A stretch of 64,000 nt of DNA from Cordilura impudica. Lineage: Eukaryota; Arthropoda; Insecta; Diptera; Scathophagidae. Shown here one piece after another: positions 47,073 through 58,950 of this stretch. Both the position numbers and the translations under genes were made by a program. Every line of letters starts with the position of its first letter. Within the stretch, counting starts at the first letter, position 1. The notes beneath the pieces were generated by a model. That model worked only from the letters and a program-made list of their open reading frames with translations, was not told the DNA's origin and made no database searches. The stretch is from assembly GCA_963682025.1 (NCBI GenBank), contig OY821520.1, positions 1,541,001 to 1,605,000 on the forward strand, given 5' to 3'.

Positions 47073-47882
47073 AACAAGTTGGAAAATTATAGTCAGTCTA
47101 GACCGACTATACGATAACCTATACCATGCGTTTAGAGACCCTATCTCTCAGGCCCAACTAACTGGATATAGAAAATAAGCATAAACCAAATTTGAGTTGA
47201 ATTTTTATTTATTTTTTCGGCTGCAGATATGAAAAAGTTCATATCGGATGCTATATCTATATGGGGACTAGGCCCAAAAATGGACTGATCCTGCCCATGT
47301 TTGGTAAAGTCTCTTGTATTTTGCAAAAATATACACAAACAAAATTTGAGAAGAATCAGTGCAATATTTTTGTTTTTTGATAGATTTAAGTGAAGATGGG
47401 GAAGCAGCTCTATATGGGGCCTATGACTAAGAGTTGTCCAATAGAGATCATTTTTGGACTACTGATTAATGGATGTAATATATGCATACAAACCCAATTT
47501 GACTAAGATTTGTATGATAATTTGGATCTTATGGCAATATATGTTGATTTCATAGGGGTCATTTGTATGGGGGCTAGGTCTGAACATGGACGGATTCTCA
47601 CCAATTTCAATAGCGTTCATCCCATGGCCGATGAAAGATTAAATACCAAATTTCATAAAAATAAATCCATATTTGCGACCTGCAGTTTGATTACAAGCTT
47701 TACATGGACACACAGGCGGACTGACGGGCGGACGGACAGACGGACATCGTTAAATCGAATCAGATAGGGATTCTGATTCGATCGGTATAATTAAAGATGG
47801 GTGTAGGTCAAATATTTTTGGTTGTTACAAACAGCAGCACAAAGTCATTATACCCAAACCACATAGTGGTATAGGGTATAAA
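47073..47882 (+). repeat. Dispersed repeat family, long copy
   Basis: Matches 61,120-61,649 from aacaag to gggtataaa, with extra internal sequence absent from the second copy. Near the left end is an almost perfect 24-bp palindrome centred on tctaga (one mismatch). The right end forms a hairpin around accacatagtggt with flanking tataccc/gggtata. An internal run of ggacgg/cggacaga-type repeats lies at about 47,715-47,745. No protein. Its two structured ends suggest a defined non-autonomous element. It is inserted in the hAT element. Confidence 0.75.
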
Positions 47883-47948
47883 AACACAACAATTGAACTT
47901 CGAACGCTTTTAGATATTTTACTTTTATCGCTAGAATTATTTGACCAT

Positions 47949-48780
47949 GTGTGCGAAGTTAGCCCCCCATTTTTGGAAATAAAATTTTTTGAAGATTGTT
48001 CTGAATGGTTCTAGGATTGTTCTACAATGTTCCAAAGCGATGAGTTTCTAAAATGTAATTTGTACCGGTAAATCGAAAAAAACGAATTTTAAGCTTTGCC
48101 CCCAACTTTTGGAAAAAAAATTGTGTTCTAGTTGTTCTCAACATTATTCCAAAATAGATATGTCGCAAACCGTAACGTACGCAAATGAGAACGGAAAACA
48201 TTATTTCCACGATATCAACGTTATTAAACGATATCGATATTTTTATGCAACACAAAACGTACAGATTCCAAAATTTTCTTTCATCCAAGGTATCCTGAAT
48301 GACACCTGAATGTAAAATATACATATATAGTTATTACAAAAAAACAAAAACAAAAAAAAAAAAACATAAAATATACCAAAATAACAAAAAAAAAAAAAGA
48401 TAAAATATACAAAAATAACAAAAAAAAAAAAAAAAACAAAAAAATACAAAAATCACAAAAAACAAAAAAAAAAAAAAAACGTAAAATATACAAAAATCAC
48501 AGAAAAAAAAGATAAAAATACAAAAATCAGAAAAAAAAAAAATACAAAATACGTTACTGTTTGCGACAAATCTATTTTGGAACAATGTTTAGAACAACCT
48601 AGAACAACCGCGAATTTTTTTTTCCAAAAGTGGGGCTCAAAGTTCAAAATTCGTTTTTTTTTTCGATTTACCGATACAAATTATATTTTAGAAACTCATA
48701 ATTTTGGAACAATCCTAGAACAGTTCAGAAGAATATTCAAAAAATTTTATTTCCAAAAATGGGGGGCTAACTTCGCACAC
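47949..48780. mobile_element. Foldback element with about 230-bp inverted arms
   Basis: The left arm starts gtgtgcgaagttagcccccc. The right arm ends with its inverse, ggggggctaacttcgcacac. Similarity extends through caatcctagaac-type, ttaccg and ttgcgaca segments to about 48,180 and back from about 48,545. The centre (48,310-48,545) is A-rich with repeated acaaaaatcac units. Frames across it are artefacts. It lies inside the hAT element. Confidence 0.75.
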
Positions 48781-49589
48781 TTCCTAATACTCAATACAAT
48801 GATGAAAATCAGAGTGTGCGAAGAAGAAAAACTATCACGATGACGGATCTGCAGAAGACGTTGGGCACAGAGGAAGAGAGAAGTGAAGAATTTATACTTA
48901 TTTGCCTTACTAGACTCGTTGTGTAGAATTGTCGCGGCGACTTGAAACTTATTGGGAAATCAATGCTTAATTTGAATTTCCAACAGAATTCTCGACAAAG
49001 TTTAGGAACTGTTATTCCAAGGATATTGAACATGAGTTATAGACGAAATGGATCAGTTCAATTACTTTATTTCTACAATTAAGGATGCCGAAAAAAATAA
49101 AACTTACCTGTCGAGGAATCATATAGATAGATTTTTGATAATATGGTTCAATCAACTCTCCCTAAAATAATGTAAGAAGATTCTATATTTAGACATATTG
49201 TTCTTTTTAAAACGATTAAATAAAAATACGCGCATACATTCCTTTCATTTATTAAAATTTTAAAAATGTAACAAAAAAAACAGCAAAATTTTGAAAAAAT
49301 ACATTGTGGTAAAAAAAATATGTTTTAGGAAGTATAAAAAGGGTGAAGAGGCCCCGAGACGTACATTGCCTAGATACCCCGACATGGTTAATCCGGCCCT
49401 GTCTGTGACCAATGCATATAATGTATAATTTTAACATTGCGACTTACAGAACAATGAAAAATGAATTTAAAAGCAATTTAAATTTTAAATTCAATTTAAA
49501 TTCAAACCTCAACATCAACAAAATGTTTTATGAAATTACAAGGAGGGTATTCACATATCATGATTAAACTCTAATATACTATAGAAGGG

Positions 49590-50900
49590 TATAAAAAAGG
49601 TGGTGAATATCCTGATGTATTAAAAGTTCACAAAATAACACCGATAGCAAAATGTAAACAAATGGATAAAATTGTGAATTATTATTTGAACAGCTTACGA
49701 GGTACTTGGATGAAAACAATATTTTATTCGACCGACAATATGGATTCAGAAGAGGAATGGGAACTGGAGAAGCTGTGATAAATGTGGTTGGTTATGTATG
49801 TGATGGGCTGGATAAAGGATACAGAGGAGTGGCTGAAGCTTTTTTCGATTTATCGAAAGCCTTGGATTTAGTCGATCATGATATTTTAATTACAAAACTT
49901 AATTTAATTGGGTTTTCACCAGGAACAACTGCTCTTTTTAAAGATTATTTAAAAAATAGAAGGCAATTTGTACAAGTTGGAAAATCAAAAGTACCGAGCT
50001 TGGGGTTTTCTTGGCATTGTTTCATGGCCCACTATTGTTTAACATTTTTATTAATGATACTAAAAATATAAATTTGAAAGGAAAGCTTTTTATGTATGCT
50101 GATGATATGTGTATTCTTTATAGCTACAAATACCAGAAAACACTACAAACAGAAATGGAATATGATGCCTGAATTCCATGTGAGATTCTTAGATTTAATA
50201 GATTAGTTTTGAATGCTAAAAAAAACGAAATTTATAAGGTATAAACCTTATATTACGAGAAATTATGAATGTATGAGTATGGATGTTGATAGAAATTTTA
50301 TTGAAGAATCAGAATGCATTAAATACCTTGGTATGAATCTTATTCATAACCTTAAGTGGGAAAATCATATTGATTACTTTAAATCTACAATATCATCAAG
50401 GATTGGAATCTTGTATAAGTTAAAAAATAAATCAAATTGCAATATTTGATGTTGCTTTATCAAGCATTAGTTTATTCACACCTGACATATCTTCCAACGA
50501 TTTATGGATGTAAAACGGGATCAGCAATGAAATCTTTGCAATCGGCATAGTACAAGGCACTGCAAATTGTTTTTAATCTTTCAATACGTGGACTTGTGAA
50601 GCAGCAGCTGTTGATATATGTCTTCAAATCTATTAATGGTATTGGATTTAGCACCATACGATTTTCTCCAAATATGTTACTTTCGCATAAAAATAGAAGG
50701 CAAGCGATGGTGTTATCTATAATAAGATGTCGCCTTGAACTAACCAAGCAAGATTACAAATCTTGGCCCAATTGAGTACAATCACCTACCAGATAATTTA
50801 AAAAGTATTTCAGTTTTGTCAACATTTAAAAATAACTTAAAACAATTTTTCTTGCAAAATATTGAGATTCTTCTTACAAATTGAAACAAAATCCTTAAAA
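49590..50900 (+). pseudogene. Jockey/CR1-like non-LTR retrotransposon, RT to C-terminus
   Basis: The entry segment is YPDVLKVHKITPIAKCKQMDK (49,608 on). Next come DENNILFDRQYGFRRGMGTG, then FFDLSKALDLVDHDILITKL (motif A) at 49,706-49,900. After a shift, KLFMYADDMCILYS keeps the catalytic YADD at about 50,090-50,125. FIRYKPYITRNYECMSMDV and ECIKYLGMNLIHNLKWENHI follow at 50,213-50,449. A decayed tail ends with YNHLPDNLKSISVLSTFKNN at about 50,780-50,840. Frameshifts and stops throughout; the 5' part is missing. Confidence 0.75.
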
Positions 50901-51407
50901 TGTAAAATAATTAAGTATTTTTTATTGTGTAGTAAAATAATACATATATTAGAGCGACTCACTCTGAATGGAGAGAAAAACAAGTGAAAAAAGTGCCCCC
51001 CGATATAACGATTTCCGAATTATTTCTCTTCTATTGTTAAACAATTCCGAGCTGTACCGTTTTTAAAACAGTTGTATTTTTTAGGTTTTTGAAAATATTT
51101 TAATTTCCAGGTCAACATAGCCAATATGGGTATGACATGGTAGGTTTTTCCAAGACGCGTTCAACGCTATATAGAACATTTTTAAGCGTGTCCTAACTGA
51201 TATTCAAAAAAATATGTAATTTTTGAAGGCTTTTGTAGTAAAATGAGTTAATTAGAAAAATCAAATCAACATTGAGAATAATATAAATTTATTTATTTTC
51301 TACTTTTATAAACTTTATGTCATCCAAAGTTTCAAAAATTGATTTATGCATTATGCACTTATTTTGGGGCATTTGAGTTTGAGAAAAATTAAAATAATAT
51401 AAATTAA

Positions 51408-52640
51408 CTAGCTGGACCCGGCAAACGTTGTTTTGCCCTCAATGAATTTTTAATTTTAATTAGAATCTGTATACATATATCTATATAAAAAAACGTTTGT
51501 GCATTTGTTAATATTAAAACTGTTAAAGAAAAACCATGTTTTATTTATGAAAATTAAAATAAATATTTATTGTAACATACGTATGTATAAGAATGACCAA
51601 TATATTTCTATCATTGTAATTCTAAAAAGAGTGAACAATATTTTTAGTTTCCTTGATCTGGCAGTAAATTAATAAAGTTGCTGGCTTTCCGAAACGGGAA
51701 AAGTAACTGTTTTCGAGGTCCAAACCACATATTTGTAATGACTGTCCTTGAGATTTATTGATGTGCATGGTAAAGCCCAATCTGTTCGGAAATTGCAATC
51801 TTTTGAATGTTATCAGTGTGCGGTAGGAATCATAGGAATTCTTGGCAGCAAGACATGTTCTCCTTTAAATTTGCCTTTGAGAATTGTGGCCTCAATAACA
51901 TTGAGTATTACCCTCTCAACAATTAACCTGGTGCCATTACATAGTCTCGGAGTGTTGAGGTTACGTAGCAAAATTATTGGAGAACCAACTTTTAATTTTA
52001 ATAAATGTGGAGGTAGATCGGGTACATCAAGTGAATTCAAAAATTCTGTTGGATAATTGACTGCTTCATTTTCTTCAACAACACTACCCATAGATTTGAA
52101 ATAACACTTTCGGAATCAATCATGTCCTGAATAATAACATTAATATTATCGATATCGAAATTTTTTGCGGCTTAAATAGTTCTTTCACTTAACCAAGTAG
52201 TTGTTTTGAAAACTGGTCAGCCGTTGGATCATCGATAATAAAATAAGAGCTCCACCAAAAAGTCTTTCATTGCCTTTCAAATCTTTTAAAGTTCTATGTA
52301 GTGCTTCTAAGGATTGTTTGTAAGCATGTTATATTCATCCCAAATAATAATATTGCATTTTTGCAGAACTTTTGCCATACCGGAATGTTTTTTTTATATT
52401 AATACGGCATTCTCATTCGTTTGTACATTTAACGGTGATTTGAGTGCTGAATGAATGAAAGCAGTAGCAAATGCAATTTTTCCTTCCTTTTTGGTTAGAA
52501 TATTTGTATATAAAAACGTTTGTGAATTTTGGAACTTATAAAATTTAAATAAACTTGACAACTCATTATTTTTCGAACGCCAGCGCCATCTACCGGGTCC
52601 AACAAAAAAGTTTTTGGCATCATCTAACATACATATATGT
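51408..52640 (-). pseudogene. Helitron Rep/Helicase remnant, C-terminal helicase and 3' end
   Basis: The reverse strand carries Pif1-type helicase pieces of a Helitron. At 52,400-52,560 is FATAFIHSALKSPLNVQTNENA. At about 52,335-52,380 is MAKVLQKCNIIIWDEYNML (Walker B, DE-box). At 51,813-52,091 is NYPTEFLNSLDVPDLPPHLLKL followed by GSPIILLRNLNTPRLCNGTRL and KGEHVLLPRIPM. The 3' end at 51,408 has a hairpin (ggcaaa...tttgcc) about 8 nt before CTAG and a following T, the Helitron terminus. Rep domain and Walker A are not visible. Stops and shifts make it non-functional. Confidence 0.75.
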
Positions 52641-52831
52641 ACATTCTTAGTTTCAGTAAAATCGCACCGTAAATAAGAATATTCGAAATGACTTTACCCC
52701 AGCGCCACCTATCGGGTCCATTTATACATACAAAAATTTCCTATGATAAAACATACATACGTTCTGAATTGCAGTCAAATCGCTCGAAACAAAAAAATAA
52801 AATGAAAAACAAAAAAAGGAGGAGTTTAACT

Positions 52832-53194
52832 TCTTATATATAAAATTCTCGTGTCGCGGTCTCTGTAATTGAACTCCTCCGAAACGGCTCGACCGCTTTT
52901 CATGAAATTTTGTGTGGATGTTGGGTAGGTCTCAGAAACGGACAGCAGGTATTTTTTTTTTGATATCTCAAGTGGGCGTGGCACTTATGGCTATCATAGT
53001 ACTCCAGATATCTGATTTTAAAAGTTCACTTTGTATGGGGGGTACCCCTCCCAGTGGCCCTATCAAAAAAAAAATAGACGTTGTCCGATTCTCAGACCTA
53101 CCCAATATGCGCACAAAATTTCATGAGAATCGGTCGAGCCGTTTCGGCGGAATTTTACCACAAACACCGCGACAGAAGAATTTTTTATGTAAGA
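52832..53194. mobile_element. Foldback element with about 130-bp arms
   Basis: The left arm (52,832-52,963) begins tcttatatataaaattctcg and includes ccgaaacggctcgaccg and gggtaggtct. The right arm (53,062-53,194) is its inverse. The spacer is about 100 bp. This sequence type is frequent next to insect Helitrons, but the inverted structure here argues for a palindromic element. The 115-codon frame across it is an artefact. Confidence 0.65.
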
Positions 53195-54559
53195 TTTTAA
53201 AAGCAAATTTCGTTAAAAAAATGGCTACAAAAATTTCTTTCTGCTCAAAAATTAGATAAAACTAAACTAAAAAAAAAAAAACAATAATGGAATAAGGCAC
53301 AAACTCCAGTTTTAAGCAAAATTTCAATTTGGAGGAAGGTAGAATATAGAATATTACAATATAAAATATTACAATAAGAATATATGAATTTGGAATAAAT
53401 AATTTTTTTTTTAAACGCGGAAAAAGCATGACGTTAAAGAAAACATCTCGTTTTTTTTTTTGCTTTTGGTCTGAAATTTATTTTCGTGTTATTTAGAAAC
53501 TAAATTCACTTCTAAATTTAAGAAACTCTACATTCGTGTTTAAATGTACTCCGAAGCACCATGAAAATGTATTAAATTAGCAAAATTCCATTTTTTCTAC
53601 AGAACTGAAATGTACTTGACAAAAAAAAAAAAATTTTAATATCTATATTGTGCGTGTTTAACCACATTGTTTCCACGCCATTAAATTTTAGTTACAACGC
53701 GAACCAATACATATTAAGGTAAAAATAAATATATTTATTTTTTTTGAATCGAGTAATGTTTAAAAATATGTTCATTTGATTTTCTAATACAAAACCCATC
53801 AAAAAGTACATATTTGATTGAATAATTTAACAGTTAGGACATGCTTGGACATGTTCTATATATCGTTTAACGCATCTTGAAAAAATTTATCATGTGACAC
53901 CCATATGGGATATGTTGACCTGGAAAAAAAAATAAAATATCTTCAAAAAACTTAAAAATATACCTATTTTAAAAACGGTCCAGCTCGGAATTGGTTAACA
54001 CTAGACCAGAAATATTTTGGGAATCGTTATAAAACAAACCAAGGTAGATTTCTAGTGGGGTACTTTTTTCACTTTTTTTGTGAGTCGCTCTAATAAATAT
54101 AATTTTTTATACTCAGTTGCCTACTAGCCTCTATAAAGCCATATTTGGCGCTGGGGCATAAATATGTAGTTTTGTAATGTAACAAATTGAATATAGATAC
54201 AATATTAAAAAAAAACGACCTATTTTTCATTTCTGTAGATTTTTTACATATATGTAATCCAATGAACCCATGTGCAAATTACTTAATACATGCAAGACTT
54301 ATTCAACAGTACAATACATGGACAATAATGTTATTTAAATGTTCATGTTTTGTATGTTGGTAAATATGTTAATGCTTATTGTTAATGCTTTTTTTATATA
54401 ACGGCTAGTTTGGGTTTTAGACGATTTATCCCAAAAAGGCCTCTTATATTCTATGGACAAAACAAATATCAATTATTTGTGCAGAAAAATAATTTTTTTT
54501 TTAAATTTTTACATATTAGCCGTGTGAATAAGAGTTTTAAAGCTTCTTTCTTTCGATTG

Positions 54560-55080
54560 CGAGGGCGGATCAATAAGTCCGTGACTTTTCGAACTTCCGT
54601 CGTAGTTATATGAAATGCATCAAATGCTCCCATCAAGTACCACCTGTTAATAGACTGCTGTAAAATTTTTGAGCAAGTTCCGTCATTTACTTTGCGTTTA
54701 ACAACTGTTCAAAACATACAACCTCGTGTGTTTTGTTTTTAAAGGAAAACAGTGAATTTCGAGTGCTCATTAAAGATTATTTTTTGCGAAAAAAAACCGT
54801 CAATCAAACCAAGAAAAAGCTTAACAAATACTATAGGGACTCTGCACCATCGATTTCAATGGTAAAAATGTTGTTTACTGACTTTCATTCTGGTCGCACA
54901 AATACAAATGACGCTGAACGTTCTGGACGGCCAATTGAGGTCAATACACCATTTTGGAGAAACGTTGGACTAAGTGTATTGAGCTAAAAGATTATGTTGA
55001 AAAATAATTTTTTTTTTTTTGGCAAAAAAAAAAAAACTGTGTTTCATTCTAAAAGTCATGGACTTATTGAGCCGCCCTCG
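54560..55080 (+). mobile_element. Internally deleted mariner element, 521 bp
   Basis: Terminal inverted repeats of 30 bp at 54,560-54,589 and 55,051-55,080 match at 28 positions (cgagggcgg then tcaataagtcc). A clean TA duplication is not visible, so the flanks have changed. The interior keeps only the two ends of a transposase gene, so the copy is non-autonomous. Confidence 0.85.
54742..55007 (+). pseudogene. mariner transposase, N- and C-terminal ends fused by deletion
   Basis: The N-terminal part (54,742 to about 54,950) reads ENSEFRVLIKDYFLRKK, DSAPSISMVKMLFTDFHSGR and SGRPIEVNTP, the paired helix-turn-helix DNA-binding region of mariner. The expected start codon is AAG, so the start is lost. 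At about 54,950 the sequence jumps, with a frame change, to the C-terminal tail LEKRWTKCIELKDYVEK and stop (54,954-55,007). About 260 residues with the whole catalytic core are missing compared with the usual roughly 345. Confidence 0.8.
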
Positions 55081-55134
55081 AATGTACAGAAATTATCCAA
55101 ATTAACACAAAATTCACATAAAATCTTTTTAACA

Positions 55135-56510
55135 GATTCTTTAAGAAACTAAAGAAAAAAGAATGCCTTTTAGATTTACTAGCTGGAATTTACGAGTTGG
55201 TATAGTTGGAACGGAAAAGTTATTTTTACCAAGCAAGAACTCAGAATCAACAACACCACGAATTAATCCAAGTAGAAATGAGATACTCAGCATCACTCGA
55301 TGACTTTTTACAGTTGGTAACTTGATAAGACCAAGTCTATTAACATAAGGCGGTAGCTCAAATGATTCCATCCAAGTCCCCGTAAACAAAATATCAAAAA
55401 CTGCTTTTGCATTGATTCAATACTGTTTATATGAATGGTAAAGCAAGGATCCCATAAAATTGATCCATAATCAAGAATGGGGCGAACTAACGAGGTATAT
55501 AATTGGTTTGTTATATATGGATCAGAAAATTCTTTGGACCAACCTTTCATAAAAAGAAGAACACCATTAGCTTTGTTGACAGTTAACGCAATGAGATCAC
55601 GTAAATTAAGCCTGTGATCTAACAAAATACCAAAATCAATAATATTGTGAACTTTTACCAGTGTTGTGTTATTAATATAATAGCTAATTTTCTAATCCTG
55701 AGGAATAACATATGGTTGCATTTTTTAATATTTAAGTCCATTAAATTTATTTTACACCGACTGCAGTAAAAGTTGATCATAGTCTTAAAACTAAATCATC
55801 TGCATACATTAGAACTTTGGAATGTAAAATAAGGGATGGAAGATCATTTAGAAATAAAGTAAAAAGTAAGGGGCCCAGAAGAGACTTCAATAATTTTTGA
55901 TGTAACTCTCTGAACTCTCTTGTTGTGTCCTATATGATTAATAGGAATTCAGCCACTTTAGAGCTGAAATACTAAAGTAAAGTAAGAGTAAAGAAAAATA
56001 TCATGTTTTACTTCGTCAAATGCTTCACTAAAATCTGTGTAAATTACATATGTATGTTGTGAATATTATTTAAAACGCCATTGTTTACCATAGTGGTAAG
56101 TTCCAGGATGTTAGTTGTTGTGGAACGAGATTTTCGGAAACCATGCTGACATGAAGATAACAGCGAAGAAGTTTGAGGTGATAACCTATCCGTTAAAATC
56201 TTTTATAGAAGTTTAGGAATAGCGTTCAGCTTATCAATTCCTCTATAGTTTGACACTTCAAGTTTTGCTTCCACTTTTAAACCAATTATAAAAGATTTTT
56301 TTTCATTCCAGTGGTAAATAACTTAATTTAATAGATTTATTGAAGACTGCAATAAGTGGACCGCGCAGATATTCAGCACAATTTTTTAGAAGGCAACTTG
56401 GTATTCCATTAGGACCAGAATTGTAAGAAGATGTTAGTGTTTTTAAGTTCAGTAAAACGGTTTCATTGCTGATAAATGAAAAATATATACCTGATGAATG
56501 CGATAGATTA
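55135..56510 (-). pseudogene. Jockey/CR1-like non-LTR retrotransposon, RT and C-terminus (reverse strand)
   Basis: Read on the reverse strand: SCQHGFRKSRSTTTNILELT at about 56,095-56,155, VIYTDFSEAFDEV (motif A) at about 56,015-56,050, and YADDLVL (catalytic box) at about 55,785-55,805. The C-terminal ORF at 55,308-55,625 follows with LDHRLNLRDLIALTVNKANG, YTSLVRPILDYGSILWDP and a LGWNHLSYRLMLIDL-type tail. Blocks are separated by shifts. The conserved order RT1, A, C, C-terminus is intact. Distinct from the 33-40 kb family by wording. Confidence 0.7.
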
Positions 56511-56761
56511 AAGCGTTAGGAAGTATGTGTTCCGCGAACATATTGCAAATCAATGCATCATCATCAGCAATACAGGAGCCAAATCTAAGATATTTCGGAT
56601 ACCGAGACTTATTGACATGTATGTTTTCATAATCAATTTTTCCTACGAATTTTGTATTGTACAATTAAAACATTTATTTTTTTTATTTCAATGCTTGCTA
56701 ATATACAATACTTTTTTTTTTCATTCGGAGCAAAAATTATCAAATTTTTGTATAATATATG

Positions 56762-57143
56762 TCACGCCTACTAATCTTATGCCGCCCATTATTAATCTGA
56801 CTGCTGACATTAACATCTGATGGAAAGTGTCAAAGCTTTCCATTTTATGGTACTCCAATTAAATGGTATTATATGCTTACTGTGAATGGGCGGTGACATG
56901 CCCACTGCTTCAATCTTGCCCATTTTTTGTTAGACCAATCACATAAGTAAGTCCCAAGGCTCCCCCATATTTACTTTGTATGGGTGGTGCCACACCCATT
57001 GTTTCGATGCCGCCCATTTTTAGACCGACTGCTCACAATAATAATTATTATTTATAATTAATGACAACTTTGCAAAGATCTCCCTTTTATAGTACTCAAT
57101 ATATATGATATTAAAATTTCACTTTGTATGGGAGGTGCATGCC
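56762..57143 (+). repeat. Three degenerate tandem units of about 100-145 bp
   Basis: Each unit includes a version of gccgcccattttt-agaccgact and ends with actttgtatggg-ggtg-atgcc. Units start near 56,762, 56,898 and 56,998. Similar text is common in dipteran repeats. The element type is not known. Confidence 0.55.
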
Positions 57144-58434
57144 CAATAAAAATAATAAAAAAGGTGTAGCTATAGTTCCTTCCAGATGCACAGTAAGACT
57201 CTAAAAATTTCAGGAGGATCGGTCTAATGGGTTAACCTCTTATAAATTATAAACAAACATGCATACATTGCTTCGTTTTTATATACATAGATAAATACAT
57301 AAAACAATCTTATTTAAAATTGCTCTAAAAATGTGCATTTACTCATATAAAGAAACATGCACAAAATCCAAAAAACTATCTAACAAAAACTTCGTATGTT
57401 TCAAAATTATATTAATATAAAACCAAAAACATTCAGCTAAAATCATAAGATGTATTACAATGTACATTAGGGTGACAGCGTTTGTATGAAAAAACAATTT
57501 TGGTCAAATTTTGAGATGAGCAGGTCGGATTATTGTGGCACTGGATCTAAAACTTTAGTGCACAAATTTTGAGCCAAATCGAACAATGCTTTCTGGATGC
57601 GCATTGAGTTCAAAGTTCAAATATGAATTTATATGTAAAAATTATCAAAAAATATATAATTTTTCACAAAAATTTTGATATTAATTATTGCGTTTCAATT
57701 GAATTAATTAATAAACCATAATCTAGAGTAAATTATCTTTCTAATAAAACAACAAAATCTATTATCGGTTGAAAAACAGCAAAGTTATATCAAGTTCCCA
57801 TGCAATTAATGCGCCGCTGACCACTTGATTAAAAAAATCGAGCTACCATTTTGAAAGACATTGAAACAATTTAAAACAACAATATTTTGCATTTTACTGA
57901 TCCCAAAATGATCTTATGTAAAGTATTTTGCATCTCGTCTATTGTTATGCCATCCTAAAGTAATGTCAAAACAGTACGTATTTTTTTAGCACTATTTCAA
58001 AATCTCCAATTTTACTTTTTCCCAAATTTTGTTCAAGAAAATTTTCCGAAATCAACGATTGAACTTTAAGGTCTTATTAACAAAATATATGTGATTAAAA
58101 ATGCCAAACATTGTAGGTATCCTGTTCTTAATTTGGCGAGGGCAGCGTTTTCATTTCAGCGTCTTTTTCAACTGTTAGGCTACATCTTTTTCGTGTTTTC
58201 ATATTTCAAACATCTTTTGTTAAAATATTATATTACTTAATATAGGTTCTCAATCCTAGAAATTAAAGATAAATTGAAACACTATAAATTGTCCTCTTTA
58301 AGGTCAAAGGTCAAATTTAAGGATATTTAAATTTTTTTTTAAAACAAAATATCGAAATAATATATATTTTTGAAAGGATTTCGATAAAAGCTGTTGATAA
58401 TATTTTAATAATTCTAAAAAATAATATTCTAAAC
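57144..58434. other. Non-coding spacer
   Basis: A/T-rich with only chance frames. At 57,466 it contains attagggtgaca, and a near-inverse tgtcaccctat occurs at 60,413. These could be ends of a large decayed element, but internal support is lacking. Confidence 0.4.
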
Positions 58435-58950
58435 TTATTTTCTGAAAGTAACCCGTGGGGACTCAAAATGTTCATATAAAGGTATATCGAGGGATTATAT
58501 TCAAAAAATGCTATCTACGCTTGGAAGCAACATTAATTTTTGATTTCAAACTGTTCTCTGATATAACTGTCAAATATATTATTAACTTTGATACCACTCA
58601 TGATTAGTTCGACTATTTCTTAATAGATATTACGGCAAATCAATCGACAAATACTTTCAGATCTTATTAATAAATTTAGTTTTTCACGCTCTCTTTAAAA
58701 TAATTATTGATGCAGATAGCACTTTTTGTATATAAGCCCTCGATATACATATTTGTTTATGCTGTATTAAACATAAAAACTAAATAATCTAAATATTTTC
58801 ATAAAATAACGAATAAATTTGAGGAATTTTATGAATACATTAAATTTGTTTTATTTAAAAAAAAAATCCTGATGAAGAAAATATTTATAGATTTTCATAT
58901 ATAGTCAATTTGACAGCAAGAGTACCCCACGGGTTAATTTCAGAAAATAA
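58435..58950. mobile_element. 516-bp MITE with 26-bp TIRs
   Basis: Left ttattttctgaaagtaaccc plus gtgggg and right ccccac plus gggttaatttcagaaaataa are inverted with one mismatch. Non-coding. A second inverted-repeat element lies within it. Confidence 0.65.
58483..58747. mobile_element. 265-bp inner MITE nested in the 516-bp MITE
   Basis: tatatcgagggattatattc at the left recurs inverted as tataagccctcgatata at the right, extending through the aaaa-tgctatct segment to about 33 bp. The ends read TATA, so a TA duplication is possible. Non-coding. Confidence 0.6.

Larger units (their letters stand above)
45649..49401 (+). mobile_element. hAT DNA transposon with 8-bp duplication, carrying nested inserts
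   Basis: The left terminus CAGGCCCGGATTA and the right terminus TTAATCCGGCCCTG are inverted. Both ends continue into tgcctag and ggcccc-type subterminal sequence. The flanks are tctgtgaa (45,641-45,648) and tctgtgac (49,402-49,409), a hAT-type 8-bp duplication with one mismatch. The element is 3,753 bp but contains a dispersed repeat (47,073-47,882) and a foldback (47,949-48,780), so the original was about 2.1 kb. Its transposase is broken. Confidence 0.8.
50949..54093. mobile_element. 3.1-kb TA-flanked element with 264-bp inverted arms
   Basis: Left end TTAGAGCGACTCAC and right end GTGAGTCGCTCTAA are exact inverses, with TA directly outside both (50,947-50,948 and 54,094-54,095). Arms at 50,949-51,211 and 53,830-54,093 share caattccgagctg-accgtttttaaaa, ccaggtcaacata and tgtcctaactg segments. 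The interior holds a Helitron helicase relic and a smaller foldback, probably later insertions. No transposase of its own was recognised. The TA duplication suggests a Tc1/mariner-mobilised family. Confidence 0.7.

Noticed and set aside
48243..48647. Several overlapping Phe/Tyr-rich reverse frames
   Set aside because: They are reverse translations of the A-rich centre of a foldback element.
51748..52056. 102-codon forward frame
   Set aside because: The opposite strand encodes recognisable Helitron helicase; this frame is its shadow.
52912..53259. 115-codon forward frame
   Set aside because: It crosses both arms and the spacer of a foldback element and has no protein motif.
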